NCBI RefSeq assembly: GCF_001990265.1
Contig: NZ_LYVN01000009.1
Coordinates: 1-54,790 of the forward strand
Source: Sphingopyxis sp. KK2
Lineage (GTDB): Bacteria > Pseudomonadota > Alphaproteobacteria > Sphingomonadales > Sphingomonadaceae
DNA length: 54,790 bases
Reading direction: 5' to 3'
A program made the position numbers and the translations under genes. Under the pieces are notes generated by a model. The model was given only the letters and a program-made list of their open reading frames with translations. It ran no database searches and had not been told where the DNA came from. Shown piece after piece: positions 16,500 through 25,111 of the stretch (position 1 is its first letter; the number at the start of each line of letters is the position of its first letter).

Positions 16500-17111
16500 G
16501 GCGGCGACGAGCGCGTCTTGTGCGGCGAGCCAATGCGACCAGCGGTCTTTTCGGTGCGATGCCCACCGCTTGGCCTGGTCACGGCTCTCTGAAAAACGAC
16601 TGAGCAGCGGCAAATCCTCCGCGCAGATCGCACGGCGCCCGACTGTGTCCCAGAACTGTCGGCTGGTCGGGCCGTACCGCGCGATCATTGCTTCGGCATA
16701 ATGCCGTTTACGCCGCTCCGATTGAGTCAAGACGTCGAGCAAAGCGTCGGGACCCACGTTATTTTGATTTCCGACGTGAAGCACGGTGACATCTCCGCGC
16801 TTGTCATATGTCCACAATGAAGCGCCCTGCAGGTCATCAAACTTGAGATTTTTCAGATGCGACGGTGCTACGATCGCCACAGCATGGTCGAAATAGCGCG
16901 CGTAAGCATGCATCTGCGACGGAAGGCGGCGAAGCGAATCCCGCGCAGTTTTTATTTCGAACCCGATAACCGTGTCCGCAAACACGACCAGATCGGCGCG
17001 TACGCCGCTACTCCCCAGCGAGAATTCTGCCGTCACGACGGGCTTTCTACGCCGACCGTTCATCTTGCGAACATAGTTCAAGGTCGCGGCTTTAACCTGT
17101 GCTTCGTCCAT
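16491..17111 (-). CDS. sce7726-family protein, PD-(D/E)xK nuclease-like
   Basis: A 206-residue protein with a restriction-endonuclease-like core: R38-A-D40 followed by GFEIKTARD with E52-x-K54. It is followed by LRRLPSQMHAYARYFDHAVAIVAP, which is typical of the sce7726 group. The D-(x)n-E-x-K arrangement suggests a metal-dependent nuclease or DNA-binding fold, but no activity is established. It runs toward the beta-family gene from the right. The region immediately to its right, 17112-17372, contains no gene. Confidence 0.75.
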   Translation of the reverse strand: MDEAQVKAATLNYVRKMNGRRRKPVVTAEFSLGSSGVRADLVVFADTVIGFEIKTARDSLRRLPSQMHAYARYFDHAVAIVAPSHLKNLKFDDLQGASLWTYDKRGDVTVLHVGNQNNVGPDALLDVLTQSERRKRHYAEAMIARYGPTSRQFWDTVGRRAICAEDLPLLSRFSESRDQAKRWASHRKDRWSHWLAAQDALVAASA

Positions 17112-17372
17112 GAACGCTCCCTCTATCTTCGCGCTTTGGATTAATCAGCTGCCCTGCGTCAAGCTAGGGTCTGTTTTTCCGTCACGGCCGCGACACTTCT
17201 GCCCCCTACGTCTGAGCGTCAGCTTTCAGGCACCCGTCACGCGGCCTGCTGTGACCGAAATCGGGCGCATCGCCGCCATGGCTTCTGTCGATCGAACGTC
17301 CGCCATCGACTGTCGGTCATTCGAAACCCGTCGTCACGAAATCCGCCCCGCTGCGGATATCCGCAAAACCGT
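17112..17372. other. Gene-free gap at right border of island
   Basis: I see no gene, RNA or clear hairpin in this 261-base gap between the sce7726-like gene start and the end of the next LysR gene. It probably holds the sce7726 promoter on its left side. No copy of the 43-base repeat or a tRNA end that would mark an attachment site was found. Confidence 0.5.
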
Positions 17373-18293
17373 TTATTTCGACGCCACCACCCGCTTCACA
17401 TGCGCGAGGCACGCCTCGGTCTCGCGCGCGATATCGGCGTTGAGCCAGCCGACGATCTCGGGCGTCGGCCCGATGTCGGGCTCGAGCAGCGCGAAATCCA
17501 GATAGACGGGCGGGGCGATCGGGCGGACCGCGACGCCCAGCCGGTGAAAGCGCGGGGCGCTGAACGGCTCGGCGATCGTCACGCCCAGCCCGGCTTCGAC
17601 GAAAGCATATAAGATCTGCGAATGCTGTGTCTCCAGCCGCCGCGATACGCTGATCCCCGATTCCTCCAGCGCCGTATCGATCCCGGTCCACAGCGCGTCG
17701 GCTTCGTGCATCGGGCCGACGAATTCCTCGCCTGCCAGGTCGGATATTGCCAGCTTCCTGCGCGCGGCGAGCGGATGGTTCGCGGGCAGGATGCAGACAT
17801 ATTCGGCGCGCGCGAGCGGGGTCGACCGGACGCCTTCGCGCCCCTGCATGTCGACGCCGACGCCCAGGTCCGCCTGCCCGAGAAACACCCGTTCCTCGAT
17901 CGCGCGCTGGCCGAGCGATTCGACGATGATCTTGATGTCGGGATAGAGGATGCGAAAGCGCGCGATCACCGCCGGCAATATCGCCATCGCGATCGCGGCC
18001 AGCGCTGCGATCCGCACCGTGCCCACCGGATGCGCGCGGATGCGCCGCGCCGCCTGGTCGAGCAGGTCGAGCCCGGCGTAGCTGCGCCGCACCGCTTCAT
18101 ACAGCGCCTGCGCCTGCGCGGTCGGGTGGATGCGCGCGCCGCGCCGGTCGAACAGCCGGAAACCGACCGCGCGCTCGAGGTCGGCGATCAGCCGGCTCAC
18201 CGACGGCTGGCTGATGTTGAGCATCGACGCCGCGGCGGTGATGCCCCCGCTCATCATGACGGCGCGAAACGCCTCGACCTGTCTCATTCGCAT
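17373..18293 (-). CDS. LysR-family transcriptional regulator
   Basis: A 306-residue LysR regulator. The N-terminal HTH reads QVEAFRAVMMSGGITAAASMLNISQPSVSRLIADLERAVGFRLF, and the co-inducer domain begins near residue 90 with GTVRIAALAAIAMAILP. The start is ATG 18293 (MRMRQVEAF), with an in-frame ATG two codons later. It is divergent from the PhyH dioxygenase gene across about 100 bases. High G+C resumes here, marking the right end of the island. It probably controls the PhyH-FMN reductase pair. Confidence 0.9.
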   Translation of the reverse strand: MRMRQVEAFRAVMMSGGITAAASMLNISQPSVSRLIADLERAVGFRLFDRRGARIHPTAQAQALYEAVRRSYAGLDLLDQAARRIRAHPVGTVRIAALAAIAMAILPAVIARFRILYPDIKIIVESLGQRAIEERVFLGQADLGVGVDMQGREGVRSTPLARAEYVCILPANHPLAARRKLAISDLAGEEFVGPMHEADALWTGIDTALEESGISVSRRLETQHSQILYAFVEAGLGVTIAEPFSAPRFHRLGVAVRPIAPPVYLDFALLEPDIGPTPEIVGWLNADIARETEACLAHVKRVVASK

Positions 18294-18296
18294 AGG

Positions 18297-18315
18297 TCAT
18301 AGTATAGACGTATGA
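18297..18315. promoter_or_regulatory. LysR-type operator candidate
   Basis: TCATA and TATGA form a perfect inverted repeat with a 9-base spacer, which also fits the T-N11-A rule for LysR sites. It lies just upstream of the LysR start and about 80 bases upstream of the PhyH start, a normal place for LysR autoregulation and divergent control. Confidence 0.5.
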
Positions 18316-18393
18316 TCGGCCGATGCAATTCGATTGGATACGATGGATGATGTTGCGCTACGTGGCACCTTAGCAAACATCGGGAGAGAGAAG

Positions 18394-19158
18394 ATGGATT
18401 ACACGGCCCAGCGCGAGCAGTTCGCCAACGAAGGCTATGCGGTCTTCGAACGCATCCTCGAAGGCCCGCTGCTCGACCTGCTGCGCGCCGAATGCGGCCG
18501 CGTCATCGACCGCGAAGATGCGCGCCTCGACGGTCTTGGCGTCGAGGTCGACGGCATCAGCCACAAGGGCAAGCGCTATTTCGCCGGCGAATGCCAGCGC
18601 CAGCAACCCGACCTGCGCACGATGCTGTTCAGCGACACCATGGCCGACGTCTGCCGCGCGACGCTCGGCGACGACGCCTATTTCTTCTACGACCAATATG
18701 TCGTGAAGGGCGCCAGCGAAGGCATGCCGTTCAGCTGGCACCAGGATTCGGGTTATGTCGTCGGCAACGGCGGCCCCGCCGATCACAAGCCGTACCTGAC
18801 TTGCTGGTGCACGCTCGACGACACGACGGTTGCCAACGGCACCGTGCGCATCCTGCCCTTCTCGCAGGTACCCGATACGCGGAACGGCATCGTCCCGCAC
18901 GTCCGCCAGCCGGGCAGCAACGACCTCGTCGGTTACAGCGGCGAAGCCGAGGGTGTGACGCTCGAGGTTCCGGCGGGCAGCATCGTCGCCTTCTCCAGCC
19001 TCGCGCTCCACGCGACCGGATCGAACACCACGCCGAACATGCGCCGCGTCTATCTCGCCCAATATTCGCCCGAACCGATCCTGAACCCGGGCACCAACCA
19101 TCTGCGCCGCAACGCGATCGCCTTCCTGCGCGGCGGCAACCAGGTCACCTTCAACTGA
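18394..19158 (+). CDS. Phytanoyl-CoA dioxygenase (PhyH) family protein
   Basis: A 254-residue Fe(II)/2-oxoglutarate-dependent oxygenase. The facial-triad motif HQD is in FSWHQDSGYV near residue 114. The distal His and the 2-oxoglutarate-binding Arg are in ALHATGSNTTPNMRRVYLAQY near residue 212. Together they indicate an active enzyme that hydroxylates a small molecule or removes a group oxidatively. The start ATG 18394 has GGGAGAGAG upstream; an upstream in-frame ATG at 18334 lacks a site. The FMN reductase gene follows 11 bases later. The substrate is unknown; relatives act on many substrates besides phytanoyl-CoA. Confidence 0.85.
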   Translation: MDYTAQREQFANEGYAVFERILEGPLLDLLRAECGRVIDREDARLDGLGVEVDGISHKGKRYFAGECQRQQPDLRTMLFSDTMADVCRATLGDDAYFFYDQYVVKGASEGMPFSWHQDSGYVVGNGGPADHKPYLTCWCTLDDTTVANGTVRILPFSQVPDTRNGIVPHVRQPGSNDLVGYSGEAEGVTLEVPAGSIVAFSSLALHATGSNTTPNMRRVYLAQYSPEPILNPGTNHLRRNAIAFLRGGNQVTFN

Positions 19159-19169
19159 GGAGTCCCGCG

Positions 19170-19820
19170 ATGATCGAACGGCCCGTCACCTCCGCGCGTC
19201 CGCGCATCGTCGGCCTCGGCGGCAACGCCACCCCCGGCGGGTCGGCCGAAGGCCTGCTGCGCCACGCGCTCGCGCGCTGCGCCGCCGAGGGCGCGGAAAC
19301 GATGCTTTTCGCCGGGCCGGCGATCGACCTGCCGATGTATGCGCCGCACCGCAGCGAGCGCGACGCCAAGGCGCAGGCGCTGATTGCGGCGCTGCGCGGA
19401 GCCGACGGCATCATCATCGCCTCGCCTGGCTATCACGGCACCGTGTCGGGGCTGGTCAAGAACGCCCTCGACTATGTGCAGGACATGGCGGGCGACGAGG
19501 CTCCCTATTTCGACGGCCGCGCGGTCGGGTTGATTGCGGTGGCGGGCGGCTGGCAGGCGACGGGTTCGACGCTCGCGACCTTGCGCTCGATCACCCACGC
19601 GCTGCGCGGATGGCCGACCCCGATGGCGGTGACGGTCAATTCGGGACAACCCGTTTTCTGCGAAGAGGGGCGGGTCAACGACCGCAGCACCGCGTCGCAG
19701 CTGGAAATCATGGCGCAGCAGGTCGTGCTGTTCGCCAATATGCAGGCGGTCCACGCATCCGCGGGCAGCCGGCGCGACCTCGACGCGATCCACTGCATCT
19801 CCGAGCCCGTCGCCGCCTGA
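19170..19820 (+). CDS. NADPH-dependent FMN reductase-like flavoprotein
   Basis: A 216-residue flavodoxin-fold protein. The Rossmann-like start reads RPRIVGLGGNATPGGSAEGLL, and ASPGYHGTVSGLVKNALDYVQ is the characteristic FMN-reductase segment. Such enzymes supply reduced FMN to monooxygenases or reduce quinones. The start is ATG 19170 with GAGGAGT upstream. It forms a two-gene operon with the PhyH gene. No two-component flavin monooxygenase is nearby, so its partner is unclear. An inverted repeat (CTTTCC-GGT-GGAAAG) follows the stop. Confidence 0.85.
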   Translation: MIERPVTSARPRIVGLGGNATPGGSAEGLLRHALARCAAEGAETMLFAGPAIDLPMYAPHRSERDAKAQALIAALRGADGIIIASPGYHGTVSGLVKNALDYVQDMAGDEAPYFDGRAVGLIAVAGGWQATGSTLATLRSITHALRGWPTPMAVTVNSGQPVFCEEGRVNDRSTASQLEIMAQQVVLFANMQAVHASAGSRRDLDAIHCISEPVAA

Positions 19821-19827
19821 GCGCCGG

Positions 19828-19842
19828 CTTTCCGGTGGAAAG
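19828..19842. terminator. Small hairpin after the FMN reductase gene
   Basis: A perfect 6-base stem with a 3-base loop lies a few bases after the FMN reductase stop and before the kduI promoter. It lacks a following T-run, so it is at best a weak or Rho-assisted terminator. Confidence 0.35.
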
Positions 19843-19913
19843 ATCGGGGGAGGGCGATTTCGGCTCCGATCCGCTGTCAGCCATTTCCGTTCGCCGCTCT
19901 GGCGATCTTGATC

Positions 19914-19942
19914 TTGACACCGGTTACCTTGCGCCGTAGCTA
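19914..19942 (+). promoter_or_regulatory. kduI promoter with LacI-type operator
   Basis: TTGACA at 19914-19919 and TAGCTA at 19937-19942 are spaced 17 bases apart and form a good sigma-70-type promoter. The operator-like TGACACCGGTTACC (19915-19928) covers the -35 box. The same motif recurs at 26907, 26938, 27081, 33142 and 34345, so a LacI-type repressor is expected to block this promoter. Confidence 0.7.
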
Positions 19943-19980
19943 GGCGAGCAATCACCAACATATATCGCGAGGACGCCCCC

Positions 19981-20823
19981 ATGTTCGCCAAGACCTTTTA
20001 CGCCACCCATCCCGTGATGATGGAGGAGGTGTCGAACGCCGAACTGCGCGATCGCTACCTGATCCAGGACTTGTTCCGCACCGGTGAATGCGTCCTCAAC
20101 TACACGCACGCCGACCGCTTCGTGATCGGCGGGGTTGCCGTCGGTTCGGCGCCGGTGAAGCTGCCGGCGCAGACCGAGCCGCCGTCGGCGGCTGGCCACC
20201 CGTTCCTCGAACGTCGCGAGATGGCGATCGTCAACGTCTCGTCGGTCGAAGGTACCGTGACGGTCGATGGCGAGAGCTTCACGCTCGGCAATAAGGATTG
20301 CCTCTATGTGACGATGGGTGCGACCGATGTGACCTTCGCGGGCGAGGGCGCGCGCTATTATCTGGCGTCGTGCCCGGCGCACAAGGCGTTCACGACGCGC
20401 AAGCTCGGCATCGCCGACGCCAATGCGCTCGACCGCGGCAGCCTCGCCGAGTCGAACGAGCGCACCATCTACCAGCTCGTGATCCCGGGTGTTTGCGACA
20501 GCGCGCAGCTCGTCATGGGGCTGACCGTGCTCAAGGAAGGCAGCGTCTGGAACACGATGCCGCCGCATATCCACGAGCGCCGCAGCGAGATTTATTTCTA
20601 TTTCGAACTCGACAATGTCGATACCGACCGCGTGATGCATTTCATGGGCGAGGGCGAAGCCACGCGTCACATCGTGATGCAGAATGAGGAAGCGGTGATT
20701 TCGCCGCCCTGGTCGATCCACATGGGCGCAGGTACCAAATCCTATGCCTTCATCTGGGCGATGGCGGGCGAGAACCAGGACTATACCGACATGAACGTCC
20801 TCGACATCTGCCAGCTGTCCTGA
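19981..20823 (+). CDS. kduI: 5-dehydro-4-deoxy-D-glucuronate isomerase
   Basis: A 280-residue cupin isomerase that converts 5-keto-4-deoxyuronate, the product of unsaturated pectin oligomers, into 2,5-diketo-3-deoxygluconate. The zinc site is visible in [16 protein letters not shown], and the family C terminus [22 protein letters not shown] is present. The length equals the usual 278-280 residues. Its stop overlaps the start of kduD (TGATG), and kdgK and a carboxylesterase follow, forming one operon. The promoter upstream carries the regulon operator. Confidence 0.95.
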   Translation: MFAKTFYATHPVMMEEVSNAELRDRYLIQDLFRTGECVLNYTHADRFVIGGVAVGSAPVKLPAQTEPPSAAGHPFLERREMAIVNVSSVEGTVTVDGESFTLGNKDCLYVTMGATDVTFAGEGARYYLASCPAHKAFTTRKLGIADANALDRGSLAESNERTIYQLVIPGVCDSAQLVMGLTVLKEGSVWNTMPPHIHERRSEIYFYFELDNVDTDRVMHFMGEGEATRHIVMQNEEAVISPPWSIHMGAGTKSYAFIWAMAGENQDYTDMNVLDICQLS

Positions 20824-21578
20824 TGCCCGGCCTGTTCGATCTTTCGGGCAAGGTCGCGCTGGTCACTGGCGCCAACACCGGCATCGGGCAGGGCATCGCG
20901 CTCGCGCTCGCCGAGGCGGGCGCCGACATCGCCGCTGCCGGACGCTCGGCCGCGACCGAGACGGTCGACAAGGTGCAGGCGCTTGGCCGCAAGGCGGAGA
21001 ATTTCAGGGCCGACCTGTCGAGCGTCGCGGCGGTGCAGCCGCTCGTCGATGCGGTGCTCGGCGAATTCGGGCGGATCGACGTGCTGGTGAACAACGCCGG
21101 CATCATCCGCCGCGCCGACGCGGTCGATTTCACCGAGGAAGATTGGGATGCGGTGATGGACACCAATCTCAAGACGCTCTTCTTCCTGTGCCAGAGCGTC
21201 GGTCGTCACATGATCGCGCGCGGTTCAGGCAAGATCGTCAACATCGCGTCGATGCTGACCTTTCAGGGCGGCATCCGCGTGCCGAGCTATACTGCATCGA
21301 AATCGGGCGTCGGTGGGCTGACCAAGCTGCTTGCCAACGAATGGGCGGCGGAGGGCGTTCAGGTCAACGCGATCGCGCCGGGCTATATCGCCACGAACAA
21401 CACCGCCGCGCTGCAGGGCGACGAGACGCGCAACCGCCAGATCATGGAGCGCATCCCGGCGGGGCGCTGGGGTGATCCCAAGGATATCGGCGGCGCCGCC
21501 GTTTTCCTCGCGTCGAGCGCGTCGGACTATGTCCAGGGCCATATCCTCGCGGTCGACGGCGGCTGGCTCGCGCGCTAG
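20823..21578 (+). CDS. kduD: 2-dehydro-3-deoxy-D-gluconate 5-dehydrogenase (SDR)
   Basis: A 251-residue short-chain dehydrogenase with TGANTGIGQG (residues 15-24), NNAGI and the YTASK active-site pair. The opening DLSGKVALVTGANTGIGQG closely follows known KduD proteins. It reduces 2,5-diketo-3-deoxygluconate to 2-keto-3-deoxygluconate (KDG) with NADH, the step after KduI. It overlaps kduI by one base and precedes kdgK, so the three genes encode consecutive steps. Confidence 0.93.
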   Translation: MPGLFDLSGKVALVTGANTGIGQGIALALAEAGADIAAAGRSAATETVDKVQALGRKAENFRADLSSVAAVQPLVDAVLGEFGRIDVLVNNAGIIRRADAVDFTEEDWDAVMDTNLKTLFFLCQSVGRHMIARGSGKIVNIASMLTFQGGIRVPSYTASKSGVGGLTKLLANEWAAEGVQVNAIAPGYIATNNTAALQGDETRNRQIMERIPAGRWGDPKDIGGAAVFLASSASDYVQGHILAVDGGWLAR

Positions 21579-21618
21579 CATCGAACAAGGACCGCGTCAG
21601 GCGGCGAATGGAGTGGGG

Positions 21619-22632
21619 ATGGCAGAGGGTAAACTCGTCTTTTTCGGCGAATTGCTGATCCGCCTCACCGCGCCGGGCAACGAATTGCTGATGCAATCGC
21701 CTGCGCTGTCGCTCCACGTCGGCGGCGCCGAGGCGAATGTCGCGATCGGGCTCGCGCATCTCGGCCATGACTGCGCGATGGTGGGCAAGATTCCTCCCAA
21801 CGCTCTGGGTCGCGGAGCGGTGGCGGCGGTGCGCGGCGCGGGCGTCGATTGCACCGCCGTCACGCTATCGCCGGGGCGGATGGGGCTCTATTTCCTGAGC
21901 GTCGGTGCGGGGCTGCGCGCGTCCGAGATCGTCTATGATCGTGCGGGGTCGAGCTTCGCCGCGACCGGGCCCGCGGATTATGATTTCGACGCGTTGCTGC
22001 GCGGCGCGAAACTGCTCCACCTGTCGGGTATCACACCTGCGCTCGGGCCGCGCTCGGCCGAGGCGACGCTCGCGGCGGCGCGCGCGGCGAAAAGGCTTGG
22101 CGTGCCGGTCAGCTTCGATGGCAATTATCGCGCGATGCTCTGGGAGGCGTGGGACAGCAATCCGCGCGCGATCCTGTCCGAACTCATCGGACTTGCCGAT
22201 ATCCTCTTCGGCAACCACCGCGACCTGTCGCTGGTGCTCGGCCGCGAATTTTCGGGCGAGGGCGAGGATCGGCGGCGCGAGGCGGCCGATGCGGGCTTTG
22301 CCGCTTTCCCCGACCTCAAGCTGATCGCCTCGACCGCGCGGCACACGATGTCGGCCGACCACCACCGCATTGCGGCGCGGGTCGACCTGCGGGACAGCGC
22401 ACACCAGACCGACGAGATCGACGTCACCGGCATCGTCGACCGCATCGGCGCGGGCGACGCCTTTGCCGCCGGGGTGCTGCATGCCTGGCTGGACGGGGGC
22501 GACGCCCGTGCGATGGCCGACAGCGGCCTCGCGCTCACCTGCCTCAAACATAGCTTGCCCGGAGATGCGAGCCGCTTTAGCCAAGCGGATATCGACGCAT
22601 TTCACGGGGGAGGGCTCGATGTCCGGCGCTGA
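21619..22632 (+). CDS. kdgK: 2-dehydro-3-deoxygluconokinase (PfkB family)
   Basis: A 337-residue ribokinase-fold kinase. The N-terminal GGAEANVAIGLAHLG and the C-terminal signature DRIGAGDAFAAGVL, with the catalytic Asp in GAGD, are both present. In this operon it phosphorylates KDG to KDPG for cleavage by the Entner-Doudoroff aldolase, which is not encoded in the window. The start is ATG 21619 with GGAGTGGGG upstream; the long upstream frame is a shadow of kduD. It overlaps the next gene by 14 bases. Confidence 0.92.
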   Translation: MAEGKLVFFGELLIRLTAPGNELLMQSPALSLHVGGAEANVAIGLAHLGHDCAMVGKIPPNALGRGAVAAVRGAGVDCTAVTLSPGRMGLYFLSVGAGLRASEIVYDRAGSSFAATGPADYDFDALLRGAKLLHLSGITPALGPRSAEATLAAARAAKRLGVPVSFDGNYRAMLWEAWDSNPRAILSELIGLADILFGNHRDLSLVLGREFSGEGEDRRREAADAGFAAFPDLKLIASTARHTMSADHHRIAARVDLRDSAHQTDEIDVTGIVDRIGAGDAFAAGVLHAWLDGGDARAMADSGLALTCLKHSLPGDASRFSQADIDAFHGGGLDVRR

Positions 22633-24133
22633 GCCGATTGGTCGTCGCAAGCTGCTCGGCGGGGCGGCAGGGTTGGTTTTGCTGTCATACGCCGCGCCGT
22701 CATGGGCGCAGGCCGTCAATGCGACGATCGCCGCAGCCGACGGCACCTATCACAGCAAGCCGCGCAAGGACAATGAGCCGCTATGGGCCGCCGCCTACCT
22801 CGGCATTCGCTATGCACGCGCCGAACGCTTTCGCGCCCCGGTGCCGGTGCTGGCGGCCGAACAGCCCTTTACGGAGCAAGGGGAGTTCGGCCCCGCCTGT
22901 CCGCAGGCGGGCGACCGCTACCAGCCGCAGTCCGAGGATTGCCTGTTCCTCAACGTCTGGACGCCAGCCACACCTGCGAAGAAGCCGCGCGCGGTGATGG
23001 TCTATTTCCATGGCGGCGCCTATTCTTCGGGCAGCGTCACCGATCCGCTCAACGACGGCGCGAGGCTGGCAGCGCAGGGCGACGTCGTCGTCGTGACGGT
23101 CAACCACCGGCTGAATGCTTTCGGCTATCTCTATCTGCCCGATCGCTTTCCCGACAGCGGCAATGCGGGGCAGCTCGACCTGATCGTCGCGCTCCAATGG
23201 GTGAAGCGCAATATCGCGGCTTTCGGCGGCAATCCGGCCAATGTTACCGTCTTCGGGCAGTCGGGCGGCGGCGCCAAGATCGCGACGCTGATGGCGATGC
23301 CCGAGGCGGCGGGGCTGTTCCACAAGGCGATCACGATGAGCGGGCAACAGGTCACCGCCTCGGGTCCGCTCAACGCGAGCAGGCGCGCGGCGGCGTTCCT
23401 CGACAAATTGGGGGCGGGTGTCGATCCCGCAACCGCGCCGGTCGAACGGCTCGTGGCGGCGCTGTCGGCGACCGACCCGATCATCGGCGGCGGGGTCTAT
23501 ATGGGGCCGGTGCTCGACATGAAGCATCTGACGCGCCATCCCTTCTGGCCCGATCCCGCGCCGCAGTCGCTCGGCATACCGATGATGCTCGGCAATACGG
23601 TGATGGAAACGCGCGCCTTCTTCGCCGCCGACGGCAAGCAGCTGTCGGGCCTCAGCTATGATAATCTCGCCGCGCGGATCGGGCCCGAGATGCGCGTCGA
23701 TATCGATCCGGTCTGGGTCGTCGCGCAGTTTCGCACACGCTACCCGGGCGCGCAGCCACTCGAGCTGTTCCACCGCATCGTCACCGCAGCGCGCAGCTGG
23801 CGCGGACAGGTCGAGGAGGCCGAGGCGCGCGCGCGCGCCGGGGCGCCGGCCTTCGTCTACCAGCTCGACTATATGGACGCGAAGCACGCCGACGATATCG
23901 CGCTCGTCTTCGGCACCGGACCCGACCAGTCGACGTGCAAGAACCAGGTGAGTGCGGCGATGATGGCGGCCTTCACGCGCTTCGCGAAAACGGGCAATCC
24001 GGGCTGGGCGGCCTATGACCTCAAGAAGCGGCGGACGATGATCTTCGACGCCTACGCGCGCGTAGAAGACAATCCGCGCGCGTGGGAACGCGAGCTGTTC
24101 GCGCGCGTGCCCTATATCCAGCCGGGCAGCTAG
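22619..24133 (+). CDS. Type-B carboxylesterase with Tat-like signal
   Basis: A 504-residue alpha/beta hydrolase of the carboxylesterase type-B family. The N terminus has a twin-arginine signal (GRRKLLGGAAGLVLLS, cleavage after SWAQA near residue 32), so it is exported folded to the periplasm. The family segment EDCLFLNVWTP, the oxyanion hole FHGGAYSSGS and the nucleophile elbow FGQSGGG are visible. It is translationally coupled to kdgK. The substrate is unknown; removing methyl, acetyl or feruloyl groups from pectin fragments fits the operon. Confidence 0.88.
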   Translation: MSGAEPIGRRKLLGGAAGLVLLSYAAPSWAQAVNATIAAADGTYHSKPRKDNEPLWAAAYLGIRYARAERFRAPVPVLAAEQPFTEQGEFGPACPQAGDRYQPQSEDCLFLNVWTPATPAKKPRAVMVYFHGGAYSSGSVTDPLNDGARLAAQGDVVVVTVNHRLNAFGYLYLPDRFPDSGNAGQLDLIVALQWVKRNIAAFGGNPANVTVFGQSGGGAKIATLMAMPEAAGLFHKAITMSGQQVTASGPLNASRRAAAFLDKLGAGVDPATAPVERLVAALSATDPIIGGGVYMGPVLDMKHLTRHPFWPDPAPQSLGIPMMLGNTVMETRAFFAADGKQLSGLSYDNLAARIGPEMRVDIDPVWVVAQFRTRYPGAQPLELFHRIVTAARSWRGQVEEAEARARAGAPAFVYQLDYMDAKHADDIALVFGTGPDQSTCKNQVSAAMMAAFTRFAKTGNPGWAAYDLKKRRTMIFDAYARVEDNPRAWERELFARVPYIQPGS

Positions 24134-25110
24134 ACGATCTTTCGCGCCGCGAGCCAGTTCCAGTAAAGCTCGGGCCAGGTCGCGACGGGAAGTCCCGCGG
24201 TCTTCATCAGCCCGAAGCCATGACCGCCCTCGGCAAAATAATGCGCTTCGCAAGCGACGCCGAACGTCCGCGCGGCGGTGTGGAGGCGCAGGCTGTTATC
24301 GACCTTCACGACATCGTCGTTCTCGGCATGGAGCAGGAAGAGCGGCGGCATGTCGGCGCGGAGTTGCTGCTCGGGCGAATAGAGCGCCTGCCGCGCGGCG
24401 TCGGGGGCGGGGCCGAGCAGTTTCTCGCGGCTGACCGCGTGCGCGATCGCCGGATCCATCGATACCACCGGATAGAAAGCCGCGAGCGTATCGGGGCGTG
24501 CAGAGAGGGTATCGGCGGCGTCGACGGGAGCGTAGACCGGTGCATCGAAGCGCGTCAGCAGGCTCGTCGCGACATGACCGCCCGCCGAAAAGCCGCCGAA
24601 GGCGACGCGCGCCGGATCGATGCCGTCGGTCTTGGTGCGGCTGCGCACCAGTCGCGCCGCGCGCTGGGCATCGACGAGCGGGACGTTCGATCGGTCGGCC
24701 CAGCCGTCGCCGGGCAGGCGGTAGAAGAGGACATAGACGGTGACGCCGCGATCGCGCAGCCAGCGCGCGAGCTCATAGCCTTCCTTGTCGACGACGACGT
24801 AGCGATAGCCGCCGCCGGGGGCGAGGATCACCGCAGCACCATTCGGTTTTTCGGGGCGGAAGATGTCGAGACGCGGGCGAGTGATGCCCTGCAGCATGCG
24901 GTCGCTGGCGTTCGGGTCGTCGCTGCGCTGGACCATGCTTTCGACGAGGCCCGGCGGCACCGCCAGATGACCTTCGGGCCACAGCGCGATGCTGGCGTCG
25001 GGGACGAGTCCGGCGGGGCGCGTCCAGCCGGTCCTGGCGCGCGCACTGCCCGCCGCGACCAGCGGCAGGGTCAGTCCGGCGGCGAGCAGGAGGCGACGCC
25101 CGAAGCGCAT
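24130..25110 (-). CDS. Secreted alpha/beta-hydrolase, acetylesterase-like
   Basis: A 326-residue esterase-like alpha/beta hydrolase with a signal peptide (residues 1-26, ending in SARA). The oxyanion region APGGGYRYVVVDKEG, the elbow GGFSAGGH, and the acidic and His residues in LLHAENDDVV and EGGHGFGLM give a full catalytic triad. The pattern is that of acetylxylan/pectin acetylesterase-type enzymes often found with pectate lyases. It is the last gene of the leftward operon with the pectate lyase and cupin genes, and it converges on the carboxylesterase with a 4-base overlap. Confidence 0.87.
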   Translation of the reverse strand: MRFGRRLLLAAGLTLPLVAAGSARARTGWTRPAGLVPDASIALWPEGHLAVPPGLVESMVQRSDDPNASDRMLQGITRPRLDIFRPEKPNGAAVILAPGGGYRYVVVDKEGYELARWLRDRGVTVYVLFYRLPGDGWADRSNVPLVDAQRAARLVRSRTKTDGIDPARVAFGGFSAGGHVATSLLTRFDAPVYAPVDAADTLSARPDTLAAFYPVVSMDPAIAHAVSREKLLGPAPDAARQALYSPEQQLRADMPPLFLLHAENDDVVKVDNSLRLHTAARTFGVACEAHYFAEGGHGFGLMKTAGLPVATWPELYWNWLAARKIV

Positions 25111-25111
25111 C

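Noticed and set aside
13358-17372. Complete prophage or integrative element
   Set aside because: No integrase, transposase, capsid genes, tRNA end or flanking direct repeats that bracket the island were seen.
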